NCBI GenBank assembly: GCA_965249645.1
Contig: CBDFML010000011.1
Coordinates: 558,001 to 622,000, forward strand
Reading direction: 5' to 3'
Source: CAVOEB01 sp965249645
GTDB lineage: Bacteria > Pseudomonadota > Alphaproteobacteria > UBA828 > JAPUJA01
DNA: 64,000 nt
Both the position numbers and the translations under genes were made by a program. Positions 27,963 to 37,341 of the stretch are shown here, one piece after another; position 1 is the stretch's first letter, and each line of letters opens with the position of its first letter. Below the pieces are notes generated by a model that searched no databases, had not been told where the DNA came from, and saw only the letters and a list, made by a program, of their open reading frames with translations.

Positions 27963-28577
27963 CTAGCGCCCAACTTCGGCCAGCACGTCGGTGGGGACGC
28001 CGGCGCAGGTGTCGTTGCCCGCGATGTCCATGGGACAGCCCGAAATCGCCACATAGACGTCCATTTCCGCGCGCAGAACGATGTTGTCCCCCGGCTTGGT
28101 ATCGCACGCCTTGATTTCGATCCGCTTGTCGGGGTGGACCTCGAAGTTCGTGAACAGGTTCCAGGGCTGCGGCGTCAGCGCCGCGCTCACGCCCAGGTCG
28201 GTCAGCGCCAGGTGCAGGTTGTCCTGGCAGTTCTTGTGGCCTGGCGCGCCGTAGGCGGTGTACATCGTGGGATCGCAACACGGCACCTCGAAATCGTGCT
28301 GGCCCGGGGAATTGTCTTCGAGGATCGTCATGATCGGGCGCCGATTGTTGGTCACGGCAGCCTCGCCCGCGCGCAGCATCAGGCGGCAGACCGAGCGCCG
28401 GCTGTGCGCCGCGGACATGTACTCGCTCATATCCTCGCGGTTGAATGCCCAGAAATCGATCGGCTGCTGGCCCTGCAGGTCGGTGAACCGAACCAGCTCG
28501 CCGGCATCCATGGAAAATCCCTGATGCCCGCAGGCTTCGACATGATAACTTCGCAAGACTTCACTAAACCCGCTCAT
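27963..28577 (-). CDS. DUF1989 / urea carboxylase-associated family protein
   Basis: This 204-residue protein matches the family found next to urea carboxylase genes. Diagnostic segments are IDFWAFNREDMSEYMSAAHS, TNNRRPIMTI, HDFEVPCCDP, HKNCQDNL and PWNLFTNF. It carries several conserved Cys and His residues likely to bind metal. It is the first gene of the four-gene minus-strand operon and is divergent from an MFS transporter. No urea carboxylase is present here, so it probably serves a related C-N substrate. Confidence 0.87.
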   Translation of the reverse strand: MSGFSEVLRSYHVEACGHQGFSMDAGELVRFTDLQGQQPIDFWAFNREDMSEYMSAAHSRRSVCRLMLRAGEAAVTNNRRPIMTILEDNSPGQHDFEVPCCDPTMYTAYGAPGHKNCQDNLHLALTDLGVSAALTPQPWNLFTNFEVHPDKRIEIKACDTKPGDNIVLRAEMDVYVAISGCPMDIAGNDTCAGVPTDVLAEVGR

Positions 28578-28692
28578 GAGCTATCTCCCTTATCGATGCA
28601 TTCCCGCGAGGCGCGGGCAGCAAGATAAAAATCTAGCACGAACGGCCGCTCCGGCAGAAGCTCGCCCGATGGTCGCGCGAAGGAAATAACCA

Positions 28693-29907
28693 ATGCTCCG
28701 GCAACGTCCGGTTCTTCTCCTGGTCATCTGTGCTGCCCTGGTGCTCGCGCTGGGTATGGGTCTGCGCGGCGGCTTCGGGCTGTTCATGGAGCCGATGGGC
28801 ATGTCCATCGGGGTCACGCGCGAAAGCTTTGGCCTCGCCATTGCGCTGCAGAGCCTCATCTGGGGCCTGACTCAACCATTTTTCGGCGCGCTGTCCGACA
28901 AGTACGGGGCCGGGCGGGTGCTGCTTGCGGGCGCGACCCTGTTCATCAGCGGTCTCGTCGTCATGGCCAATGCCGAAAGCGCCATCCACCTTCATATGGG
29001 TATTGGTGTGCTGATTGGCATGGGCATGAGCGCGGGCGGCTTCGCCGTCGTGCTGGGGCCCGTCGGGCGGGCCGCCAGCCCTGAGCGGCGCAGCATCGCG
29101 CTGGGCGTCGCCTCGGCGGGCGGCTCGTTCGGCCAGTTTGCGATCGCACCGGTCAGCCAGGTGCTGATCGAAGGCGTGGGCTGGTCCCAGGCCCTGCTGA
29201 TCTTCGCCGCCGCGGCCTTTCTTATCGTTCCGCTGGCCTGGGGTCTCGCGGGCAAGCCGTCGCGTGCCGCCGTGCCATTCTCGGACCAGTCGATTCGCGA
29301 AGCGCTCGCCGAGGCCGGACGGCACCGGGGCTTCTGGCTGCTCAACGCCGGGTTCTTCGTTTGCGGCTTTCATGTCGCCTTCGTCGCCACCCATCTGCCC
29401 GCCTATCTCACGGACAACGGCTTTCCCGCCATGCTGGGCGCCACCGCCATCGGCATCATCGGCTTCTTCAACATCATCGGCTCGCTGGCTTGCGGGGCGC
29501 TCGGTCAGCGCTTTCCCAAGAACCATGTGCTCAGCCTGGTCTATCTGCTGCGCGCGGCAGTCTTCGCGGGCTTTATCCTGGTGCCCGTATCGACCACCTC
29601 GGTCATGGTGTTCTCCGGGCTCATCGGCTTCCTCTGGCTGGGCACCGTGCCGCTCACCAGCGGCCTGGTCGTGAGCATCTTCGGGCTGCGCTACATGGGC
29701 ACCCTGTTCGGCATCGTCTTCCTGAGCCATCAGGTCGGCGCCTTCTTCGGTGCCTGGTCGGGGGGATTTCTCTACGATCTCACGGGATCTTACGATTTGG
29801 TCTGGCTCATCGCCATCGGCCTGGCACTGGCATCCAGCCTGCTCCATTTCCCGATCGCCGAACGGCCCAACGCGCGCTACGCCCGAGACCTCGCGGACGG
29901 TGCGTGA
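28693..29907 (+). CDS. MFS transporter (monocarboxylate/oxalate-type)
   Basis: This 404-residue protein has about 12 hydrophobic helices in the 6+6 pattern. The loop GALSDKYGAGRVLLAG after helix 2 is the MFS motif A, and the repeat is seen at CGALGQRFPKNHVL in the second half. It resembles the family taking up organic acids. Divergent transcription from the DUF1989 operon suggests that it imports that operon's substrate, but this is positional inference. Confidence 0.87.
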   Translation: MLRQRPVLLLVICAALVLALGMGLRGGFGLFMEPMGMSIGVTRESFGLAIALQSLIWGLTQPFFGALSDKYGAGRVLLAGATLFISGLVVMANAESAIHLHMGIGVLIGMGMSAGGFAVVLGPVGRAASPERRSIALGVASAGGSFGQFAIAPVSQVLIEGVGWSQALLIFAAAAFLIVPLAWGLAGKPSRAAVPFSDQSIREALAEAGRHRGFWLLNAGFFVCGFHVAFVATHLPAYLTDNGFPAMLGATAIGIIGFFNIIGSLACGALGQRFPKNHVLSLVYLLRAAVFAGFILVPVSTTSVMVFSGLIGFLWLGTVPLTSGLVVSIFGLRYMGTLFGIVFLSHQVGAFFGAWSGGFLYDLTGSYDLVWLIAIGLALASSLLHFPIAERPNARYARDLADGA

Positions 29908-29964
29908 AATCCGGGACCTGGCTTTACGATTTGAGTACGAGCAGGGCGGCCATCGGCCGGTTCT

Positions 29965-32141
29965 TTAAGCCGCGCGGCCCATCACCCGGTGAAGCCCGGC
30001 GACGACGTCGTCGGTGCCGGCCAGTGCGGCTCGTTCGAGGACTCGTGAGACGGTGGGCGCGGATTCCGTGCCGGTTACCCGGAGGATCTCGTGGTCGAGC
30101 TCGTCGAACAGCCGTTCCTGAAGATCGGCGGCGAGCCGCGTGCCGATGGTGTAGCCCCGCGCGGTCTGCTCGACGAGCAGAACCCGGTGGGTTCGGCGCA
30201 CGCTGTCTGAAATGGTCTCCCAATCGCGGCCCGGCACGTCGAGGGTACGCAGGTCGATCACCTCGGCATCGATCCCGGCTTCCTCGGCGGCCTCGACCGA
30301 AACCGGCACCATGTTCGAACACGCAATCACCGTGCACTCGGTGCCGGGGCGCACGATTTTGGCCTTGCCGAACGGGATCATGTAGTCGAGGTCGTCCGGG
30401 ATCGGCCCCTCCATCTGGAACAGCGGCTGGATCTCTATGATCGCAACCGGGTCGTTGCACGCCATGGCGGCGTTGAACATGCCGATATAGTCGAACGGCG
30501 TGGTCGGTGCGATGATCCGCCAGCCCGGCCACAGCGAGAACAGCCCGCTCGGGTCCATCGAATGTTGCGAGCCGAAGCCGATGCCGGGTGCTGTGCGCAT
30601 GCGGATCACGAACAGCGCGGGATATTTGCCGCCGAACATATGGCGCAGCTTGGCCGCCTGGTTGAACAGCTGGTCGGCGGCGACCAGCGCAAAATCCGCA
30701 TACATGATCTCGACGATAGGGCGCAGGCCACACATGGCGGCGCCCAGCCCCATGCCCGTGAAGCCGTTTTCCGAGATTGGTGTCGCCATCAGGCGGTCGG
30801 CGTATTCGTCGGCGATATCTTTGACTGCGCCGATCACGCCGCCGCGCAGGCGATGGATGTCCTCGCCCATAATGATGACCCGTTCGTCGGCCTCGATATG
30901 GCGCTTCACGGCCAGCGCCACCCCCTCGATGTATTTCACGCTGCGCATTTCCGGTTCCGCGAAGTCCTCCGCCTCCCGGAAGGTTGCACCGTCGAGCTCG
31001 GAAAGGTCGCCGCGGATACCGTCCTCAACGGTTTTCACATCCGGCCACAGCGCGGGAATCACCTGCGGCTCGTTCGAACCCGGTGCCGTCTCGGTCAGGC
31101 GGTTGGCGCAGCGGTCGACAATCTCGCCGGCACGCTCCATCAGCGAGTCCGCCCGCGCCTTCTTGATCAGCCCCATGGCGACGAGCTTCTCGGGGTGGCG
31201 GACCACCGGGTCGCGCTCCCGCCACTCGGCCTCTTCTTCCTTGGTCCGGTAGTCAAAATTGCTGCCCAGAAGGGGCCCGTGCTGATGGTGGAAGCGATAG
31301 GTCAGCGCCTCGATCAGTACCGGTCCGCCGTTCTCGCGGATATGGCGGATCGCCCAGTCCATGGCCTTGCGCACGGCAACCACGTTCATGCCGTCGATTT
31401 CCAGCGAGGGCACGCCCACGCCCTGGCCGCGGGCCGAGAGTCTGGTTTCGCGGGTTGCCTCGCTGACATGGGTCGAGACGCCGTAGAGGTTGTTCTCGAT
31501 GAAGAAGATCAGCGGCAGCTCGTAGAGCGCGGCGAGGTTGAGCGATTCGTAGGACGCGCCCTGCTGGACCGCGCCGTCGCCAAAAAACGTCACGGTAATA
31601 CGGTCCTCGCCCAGCCGCTTGGCCGCCAGCGCGTGGCCCAGGCCAGAGGCGGATTGCCGCCCACGATGGCGTTGGAGCCCATCATGCCCGCCTCGTCGAA
31701 GCGCATATGCATCGAGCCGCCGCGCCCGCCGCAAAATCCCGGGGCGAGCCCCATGATTTCCGCCATTGAGTGATAGACCATGGCTTCCATCGTCTCGCTC
31801 CATTCGCCGTCCGCCGGGTCGTAATCCTCATGGCTGGCGTAGCTGAGAAACTTGGAGAGAAACTGGTGATGGGCCCGGTGGGTGCCGTTGATCCGGTCGC
31901 AGGTGCGCAGCATCGACGTGGCGCCGACGCCGCAGGCTTCCTGGCCGATGCTGGCGTGGGCCGGGCCGTTGAGCAGGCCCTGCTGCCAGAGCTCAAGCAA
32001 CTTCTGCTCGAAGCGGCGGATGACGAAGAGCTGCTCCATCGACCGGCGCAGCGCGCGCGGATCATCCCTCGCCCAGTCCTCGTCGGTGGCGTCGAGCCGG
32101 AACCAGGGTGTACCGCTCGTAATCGGCGTCAGATCGGGCAT
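29965..32141 (-). pseudogene. Fused E1 alpha-beta subunit of a 2-oxoacid dehydrogenase, one-base frameshift
   Basis: The N-terminal part (from 32141) is the E1 alpha start: RRFEQKLLELW, HASIGQEA, THRAHHQFL, GGSMHM, GSNAIVGGNPP. At about 31648-31651 one base is missing; the next frame continues with SGLGHALAAKR and the thiamine diphosphate motif GDGAVQQG...NN. The protein then runs directly into an E1 beta domain (GEDIHRLRGG, TPISENGFTGMGLGAA, MRTAPG). Intact, it would be about 725 residues. The E1 enzyme decarboxylates a 2-oxoacid and passes the acyl group to an E2 lipoyl protein; no E2 or E3 gene is nearby. The frameshift may be an assembly error. Confidence 0.85.
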
Positions 32142-32331
32142 GGCTTGGGCGCTTTCGTTGTTATGGGTCTCAGGCTAGGACATGCGAAGCCCGGCGTCGA
32201 CGTCGGAAGACTCGTGGATTTAAGCTCCGCAATGGGCGCACGTCAATGCGAACTGTGGAGAACACATGAGAATTCGTCTTTTCTTTGACAAGTTTTAGCC
32301 CTAAGATCGTGGAAAATTGTGTAATTCGTGG

Positions 32332-32352
32332 AACCCGTTCGTTAATCGGGTT
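32332..32352. promoter_or_regulatory. Inverted repeat upstream of aldehyde dehydrogenase gene; possible operator
   Basis: AACCCG (32332-32337) and CGGGTT (32347-32352) form a 6+6 dyad with a nine-base centre, 18 bases before the ribosome-binding site of the aldehyde dehydrogenase. The divergent gap 32142-32382 is noticeably AT-richer than the genes, as expected for promoters. The DeoR-type regulator downstream is a candidate binder. I find no convincing -35/-10 pair. Confidence 0.3.
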
Positions 32353-32382
32353 GCCAACACCCAATGAAGAAGGGGAGAGACC

Positions 32383-33888
32383 ATGTCGGGCATGCTGACG
32401 CTGGAGCAGTGGCGCGAGCGCGCGGAACGCCAGACCTACAAGACCCAGGCCTTTATCGACGGTCGTTACGTCGACGCCGCATCAGGCAAGACATTCGCCG
32501 TGATTTGCCCCTCGACGGGCGAGCTATTGGCCGAGGTCGCCGAATGCGACTTCGAAGACGTCGATCGGGCTGTGGCGGCGGCGCGCCGCTCCTTCGAGTC
32601 GGGTGTCTGGTCGATGATGGCGAAGAAGGACCGCAAAGCGGTTCTGCTGCGCTTCGCCGACCTGATCGACGAGAACATGGAGGAGCTGGCCCTGATCGAG
32701 ACCCTCGATTGCGGCAAACCGATCAGCTTCAGCGTCAAGAAGGACATCACCGGCACGGCGATCATGATCCGCTGGTTCGCCGAGGCGATCGACAAGATCA
32801 ACGACGAAATCGTGCCCTCGCGCAGCGACGCCATCGCCCTGGTAACCCGCGAGCCGATGGGAGTGGTCGCCGCGGTGGTCCCGTGGAACTACCCGATGTA
32901 TCTGGGCTATGGCGCCAAGTTGGCGCCGGCGCTGGCCGCAGGCAACTCGGTCATCCTCAAACCCGCCGAGCAGACGCCGCTTTCGGCGATCTGGGCCGCC
33001 GAGCTGGCGTCTCAAGCCGGCATTCCCGACGGCGTCTTCAACGTTCTGCCGGGCTTCGGCGAAACAGCGGGCCAGGCGCTGGGTCGCCATATGGACGTCG
33101 ATTGCGTGACCTTCACCGGATCGGGCGAGATCGGCAAGATGTTCATGAAATACTCGGGCGATACCAACATGAAGCGGGTGTCGCTCGAATGCGGCGGCAA
33201 GTCGCCCCAGGTGGTGCTGGCCGACTGCGATCTCGATCTCGCGGGCCAGGTCGTCGCCAAGGGAATCTTTTACAACCAGGGCGAGGTCTGCAACGCGGGC
33301 TCGCGGGTCATCGTTGAGGCGCCAGTCAAGGACGCTCTCGTCGAGCGGGTGATCGAGAACAGCAAGAAATACATGCCCCACGACCCCCTCGATCCGACCA
33401 CCGAGATGGGCGCGATCCTGGATGCCGTGCAGCTCAAACGGATCACCGACTATGTCGAGATCGGCGAGCAGGAGGGGGCGGAGCTCGTCCTCGGCGGCAC
33501 GCGGGTGATGGAGGAGACCGGCGGGTTCTACTTTCCGCCCACGGTCTTCGACAAGGTCGACAACGACATGCGCCTCGCCCGCGAGGAGATCTTCGGGCCG
33601 GTGCTTTCGGTCATCACCTGCGACGGGTTCGACGACGGCATCCGCATCGCCAACGATTCGGACTTCGGGCTCACCGGCAGTGTCTGGACCAAGGATATCG
33701 ACAAGGCCCACAAGGCGGCGCGTGCACTGCGGTGCGGCGTCGTGTGGATCAACGAATATAATGTCAGCGAGATGTCGACCCCGTTCGGCGGCTACAAGCA
33801 GTCGGGCTTCGGGCGCGACAAATCGCTCCATGCGCTGGACAAGTATTGCGAACTCAAATGCACCTGGATCCAGCTTCACGACCAGTAG
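32383..33888 (+). CDS. NAD(P)-dependent aldehyde dehydrogenase (betaine/aminoaldehyde type)
   Basis: This 501-residue enzyme oxidises an aldehyde to the acid. The catalytic glutamate is in LECGGKSPQ, the nucleophilic cysteine in GEVCNAGSR, and the oxyanion Asn in VPWNYPMYL. The layout is closest to betaine-aldehyde or gamma-glutamyl-aminobutyraldehyde dehydrogenases. The start follows AGGGGAGAG. It is followed 25 bases later by a DeoR-type regulator, suggesting sugar- or amine-controlled expression. The aldehyde is not known. Confidence 0.9.
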   Translation: MSGMLTLEQWRERAERQTYKTQAFIDGRYVDAASGKTFAVICPSTGELLAEVAECDFEDVDRAVAAARRSFESGVWSMMAKKDRKAVLLRFADLIDENMEELALIETLDCGKPISFSVKKDITGTAIMIRWFAEAIDKINDEIVPSRSDAIALVTREPMGVVAAVVPWNYPMYLGYGAKLAPALAAGNSVILKPAEQTPLSAIWAAELASQAGIPDGVFNVLPGFGETAGQALGRHMDVDCVTFTGSGEIGKMFMKYSGDTNMKRVSLECGGKSPQVVLADCDLDLAGQVVAKGIFYNQGEVCNAGSRVIVEAPVKDALVERVIENSKKYMPHDPLDPTTEMGAILDAVQLKRITDYVEIGEQEGAELVLGGTRVMEETGGFYFPPTVFDKVDNDMRLAREEIFGPVLSVITCDGFDDGIRIANDSDFGLTGSVWTKDIDKAHKAARALRCGVVWINEYNVSEMSTPFGGYKQSGFGRDKSLHALDKYCELKCTWIQLHDQ

Positions 33889-33913
33889 GCCCAGGGTGAT
33901 CGGGGGCTAGACG

Positions 33914-34708
33914 ATGGCACGCCAGAGGCAAGACGAGATCCTCGATCTGCTGCAGATGCGCGGGCAGTGCTCGATCACCGAGCTTGCCGATCGGCTGAGC
34001 GTTTCGGGCGAAACCATTCGCCGCGACATCCGCAAGCTGGCCGACGAGGGCACCGTCGAGGCGGTGCGCGGCGGTGTCGCCCTGCCCGAGGTGGTGCGCG
34101 AGACCGCGTTCCATTACTGCCTGCTCGAGGAGGTCGAGGCGAAGCAGGCGATTGCGCGCCGCGCCGCCGCCGAGGTCGAGAACGGCGACCGGCTGTTCCT
34201 CGCGGGGGGCAGCACCATGGTCTATTTCGCCTACGCGCTGCGCAGCCACCTCGACCTCACGGTGATCACCAACTCGATCGATATCGCCCGCCTGCTGGTC
34301 ACACGCAACGGCAACCGGGTTCTGGTCGCCGGTGGCGAGGTCGACGCCCGCGACGGCTGCGTCGAGGGACCGCTCGCGGTCGAATTCGTGCGCGGCTTCT
34401 ACGCCGCCAAGGCGTTCATCTCCTCCGCCTGGATCCACCCCTCGGGCGGGGTGATGCATGACGAGATCAACCGCGCCGAGATCACCCGGGCGATGCTCGA
34501 TTGTGCCGAGCAGCGCATCGTGCTGGTCGATCACACCCGGTTCGGCGGTCAGGGGCTGGTGCGCGTCGCCGGACTCGACGAAATCGACGCGTTGGCAACC
34601 GACTGGTCGCCAACCGCTGAGGTTGCCGCCGCCATCGTCGCGGCAGGGGTAAGGCTCCTGCTGGCGGACGAAAGCGCTGCACTTCGACCGGGTGCCGCGG
34701 TGTCCTGA
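33914..34708 (+). CDS. DeoR/GlpR-family transcriptional regulator
   Basis: This 264-residue repressor-type protein has the N-terminal DeoR winged helix (RQDEILDLLQMRGQCSITELADRL, then SGETIRRDIRKL) and the C-terminal effector domain with LAGGSTMVYFA and VLVDHTRFG. DeoR members usually sense phosphorylated sugars or related metabolites. It probably controls the aldehyde dehydrogenase gene just upstream and itself. Confidence 0.9.
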   Translation: MARQRQDEILDLLQMRGQCSITELADRLSVSGETIRRDIRKLADEGTVEAVRGGVALPEVVRETAFHYCLLEEVEAKQAIARRAAAEVENGDRLFLAGGSTMVYFAYALRSHLDLTVITNSIDIARLLVTRNGNRVLVAGGEVDARDGCVEGPLAVEFVRGFYAAKAFISSAWIHPSGGVMHDEINRAEITRAMLDCAEQRIVLVDHTRFGGQGLVRVAGLDEIDALATDWSPTAEVAAAIVAAGVRLLLADESAALRPGAAVS

Positions 34709-34776
34709 GCGGTGATTAATACCCACTATAAAAAAAGGCGGCAGGCGGGCTGCCCATTGTTGGGGAGCGCACTGCG

Positions 34777-35316
34777 ATGAGCCAGCCGGACCATATCTTT
34801 TCCGACCTGCCCAACAGCCTGTTTTCCCAGACTCAGCAGGTCTGCGTCGTGACCCGCGATCTCGATGCCTGCATCCGGGGTTTTGCCGACCGGCTCGGCA
34901 TCGGACCCTGGTGGGTCAACCCCTACGAGCCGCCGGTGCTCGCCAACGCGAAGCTGCGCGCCCGGCCGGTCGAGTGCAGCTTTCTGCTCGCGCTAGCCTG
35001 GACGGGCTCACTTAACTGGGAAGTCATCCAGCCGCTCGACGGCCCGAGCATCTACCAGGAATATCTCGAGGCCCAGGGCGAGGGCATCCACCATGTCGGC
35101 TTCTTCCTCCAGACCATGGGGATGGACTGGGACGTCTGCCATCGCGAGTTCGAGCAACGCGGCTTCGAACGGCTGTTCGAGGCGCAATGGAGCGGTGTTT
35201 CGTTTTGCTATTACGATACGCTCGATCCCACCCACACCACCTTCGAGATCATCTATCGCCCTGAGGGCTGGATCCGGCCCGAGCCGAATTACTGGTATCC
35301 CGCGAAGCCGGTGTAA
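34777..35316 (+). CDS. VOC (glyoxalase/bleomycin-resistance) superfamily protein
   Basis: This 179-residue protein has two beta-alpha-beta-beta-beta modules of the vicinal oxygen chelate fold: QQVCVVTRDLDACIRGFADRLG at the start and GIHHVGFFLQTM in the second module. The metal-type residues His (HHVGF) and Glu (FEIIYRPEGW) are visible. Such proteins act as isomerases, lyases or dioxygenases. Its position after the regulator suggests it belongs to the aldehyde dehydrogenase unit. The substrate is unknown. Confidence 0.75.
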   Translation: MSQPDHIFSDLPNSLFSQTQQVCVVTRDLDACIRGFADRLGIGPWWVNPYEPPVLANAKLRARPVECSFLLALAWTGSLNWEVIQPLDGPSIYQEYLEAQGEGIHHVGFFLQTMGMDWDVCHREFEQRGFERLFEAQWSGVSFCYYDTLDPTHTTFEIIYRPEGWIRPEPNYWYPAKPV

Positions 35317-35349
35317 GCGCACCGGAGCAGACGTTGCACGACGCGCGGG

Positions 35350-36270
35350 CTAGTCCGCGGGCGCCTGTTCGGTCGCCGGGTCCCGGTGCAGCATGATGTC
35401 GACCAAGGCAGCGGCGACGATCAATATGCCGCCGACGATCTCGCGCCATCCGAACGGTTCTCCGGATAACCAGGCGGCGGTCGCGGCGCCGGCGATAAGC
35501 TCCATCATGTTGAAAAGCCCGACCAGACCTGGGCTCAACTGCCGCGCGCCCCAGATGATCACGAGATTCGTGGCAATCGCGATGGCAGCAGTTATGCCCA
35601 GAACGAGCCAGACGACGTTATCGAGCGTGCCGAAAGCGGTGATGATTCCGGGGCCATCCGTCGGGATCAGCAGAAAGATGAGGCCGCACACGACGCAGCC
35701 GATGACGAACCCGAAGGTCTGCTCGATCGCGCCTACCGCGGTGGCCTGGCGATAGCGGACGCAGGTATACGCCCACATCATTCCGGCCGCGAGGGCCATC
35801 CAGTCGCCGGCGTTCTTGGGCAGCGGCCAGCCCTGGTCGATGCCGAGCATGATGAACAAGCCGCCCAGGCCCAGCGCGATCGCGAGAAGACGAACGACGG
35901 TAATCGATTCGCCCAGGAACAGGCAGCCAAGAATGGTCGCCCATATTGGCATCAGATAGAACAGCAGCAGGACCCGGACGATCTCGGTATTGAGGAAGGC
36001 ATTCGCGTAAAGATAGAAGCCGCCACCGCCCAACAGGCCGGTCACGACCCAATTCCAGCCAGCCTCCTTGATGACACCCCGGTATTTGAGCACGAACGGG
36101 AACATCACGACCGTCGCCGTCACGTAAATGAAAAGAATTGTCCAGGGGCCGCTCACCCCACCGTCTTCGAGCATGCGGAGCGGAATCCAGAAGGCGCCCC
36201 ATATCGCGGCACTGGCGCCAACGGCAACGCAGGGCAGAAGAGCGGGCGAGCGGGCGGACCGGCGATTCAT
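35350..36270 (-). CDS. DMT superfamily (EamA) transporter, tandem copy B
   Basis: This 306-residue protein has about ten transmembrane helices in two EamA repeats. It is clearly related to the neighbouring gene at 36370-37293: AIWGAFWIPLRML versus MFWGIFWIPVRRL, LGESITVVRLLAIALGLGG versus LGESITKLRLLAIALGFGG, IWGARQLSPG versus VWGARQLSPA. I start it at ATG 36270 behind AAGGG on the coding strand. Likely an exporter of amino acids or metabolites. Tandem duplication is the simplest origin. Confidence 0.83.
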   Translation of the reverse strand: MNRRSARSPALLPCVAVGASAAIWGAFWIPLRMLEDGGVSGPWTILFIYVTATVVMFPFVLKYRGVIKEAGWNWVVTGLLGGGGFYLYANAFLNTEIVRVLLLFYLMPIWATILGCLFLGESITVVRLLAIALGLGGLFIMLGIDQGWPLPKNAGDWMALAAGMMWAYTCVRYRQATAVGAIEQTFGFVIGCVVCGLIFLLIPTDGPGIITAFGTLDNVVWLVLGITAAIAIATNLVIIWGARQLSPGLVGLFNMMELIAGAATAAWLSGEPFGWREIVGGILIVAAALVDIMLHRDPATEQAPAD

Positions 36271-36369
36271 CGGCCATGCCCTTAGCATTGGAGAGGACGA
36301 CCATGCAAGCACGCTCCGCCCGGCGCACCGCGAAGGGCGGCGCATCGCCCGTGGCCCTGCGCTTGGCGT

Positions 36370-37293
36370 TCAGCCTTGGGACGACGAGACGTTGGCCAGG
36401 GGTGCGGGCCGGACCAGCATATCGGTCACGGCGGCCGCGATGATCAGCCCGCCGCCGAGGATCTCGCGGACGCCGAACGGTTCGTCGGTGAGCAACGAGG
36501 CCGCCACGGCGCCGACCACCAACTCCATCATCAGCAGGATCGTCGCGCGCGCGGGGCTGAGCTGACGGGCACCCCAGACGAGCGAAAAGTTGCCGCCGAC
36601 CGCGATGAGCGCGGTGACCACGAGAACCGCCCAGGTCCAGCCGCCGAGAGCGGAAAGCTCGGGGACGGCGCTATGCCCGCCCAGGGGCAGGAGAAAGAAC
36701 AGGCCGCCGATGAGCAATCCCCAGACGTAAAAACCAAGGGTCTGCTCCAGGGTGCCGATCTCGCCGGTCTGGCGCAATCGAACGGCGGCGCACGACCACG
36801 CGAAACCAGCGCTGAGCGCCAGCCAGTCGCCCACGTTGCGCGGCAGCGGCCAGCCGTTCTCGACTCCCAGCATGATAACGAGGCCGCCGAACCCGAGCGC
36901 GATGGCGAGCAGGCGGAGCTTCGTGATCGATTCGCCAAGAATCAGCCGACCCAACAGCACCGACCAGATGGGTGAGAGATAGAACAGAAAAAGCGCGTGC
37001 ACCACGTCCGTATGCAGGAACGCGTTGCCGTAGAGCAGGAAGCTGCCGCCAGTAAACACGCCGGTCAGCACCCAGCCCCAACCGGCCGCGCGCACGCGGC
37101 GCCAGCAGAGCGGTGCGAGCGGTGCGAGCACGACAATGGCGATGGCGTAGAGCGCGACCATCACCCAGGCGCCGTCGATGCCGCCTTCGTCCAGCCGGCG
37201 CACGGGAATCCAGAAGATGCCCCAGAACATCGCCGGCGCCCCGACGGCGAGGCTGGGCAGCAGATCGGGGCGGCGCGCGAAGAGGGAGGTCAT
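36370..37293 (-). CDS. DMT superfamily (EamA) transporter, tandem copy A
   Basis: This 307-residue protein has ten predicted helices in two EamA domains and is the close paralogue of the gene just downstream. It lies 48 bases after the glutamine-synthetase-like gene on the same strand, so all three may form one operon. The two copies might form a heterodimer or handle related substrates, but nothing in the sequence decides that. Confidence 0.83.
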   Translation of the reverse strand: MTSLFARRPDLLPSLAVGAPAMFWGIFWIPVRRLDEGGIDGAWVMVALYAIAIVVLAPLAPLCWRRVRAAGWGWVLTGVFTGGSFLLYGNAFLHTDVVHALFLFYLSPIWSVLLGRLILGESITKLRLLAIALGFGGLVIMLGVENGWPLPRNVGDWLALSAGFAWSCAAVRLRQTGEIGTLEQTLGFYVWGLLIGGLFFLLPLGGHSAVPELSALGGWTWAVLVVTALIAVGGNFSLVWGARQLSPARATILLMMELVVGAVAASLLTDEPFGVREILGGGLIIAAAVTDMLVRPAPLANVSSSQG

Positions 37294-37341
37294 GGCACGG
37301 CCCGGCGCAAATCGGTCCAGCGTCTCAAGGACACCGGGGCG

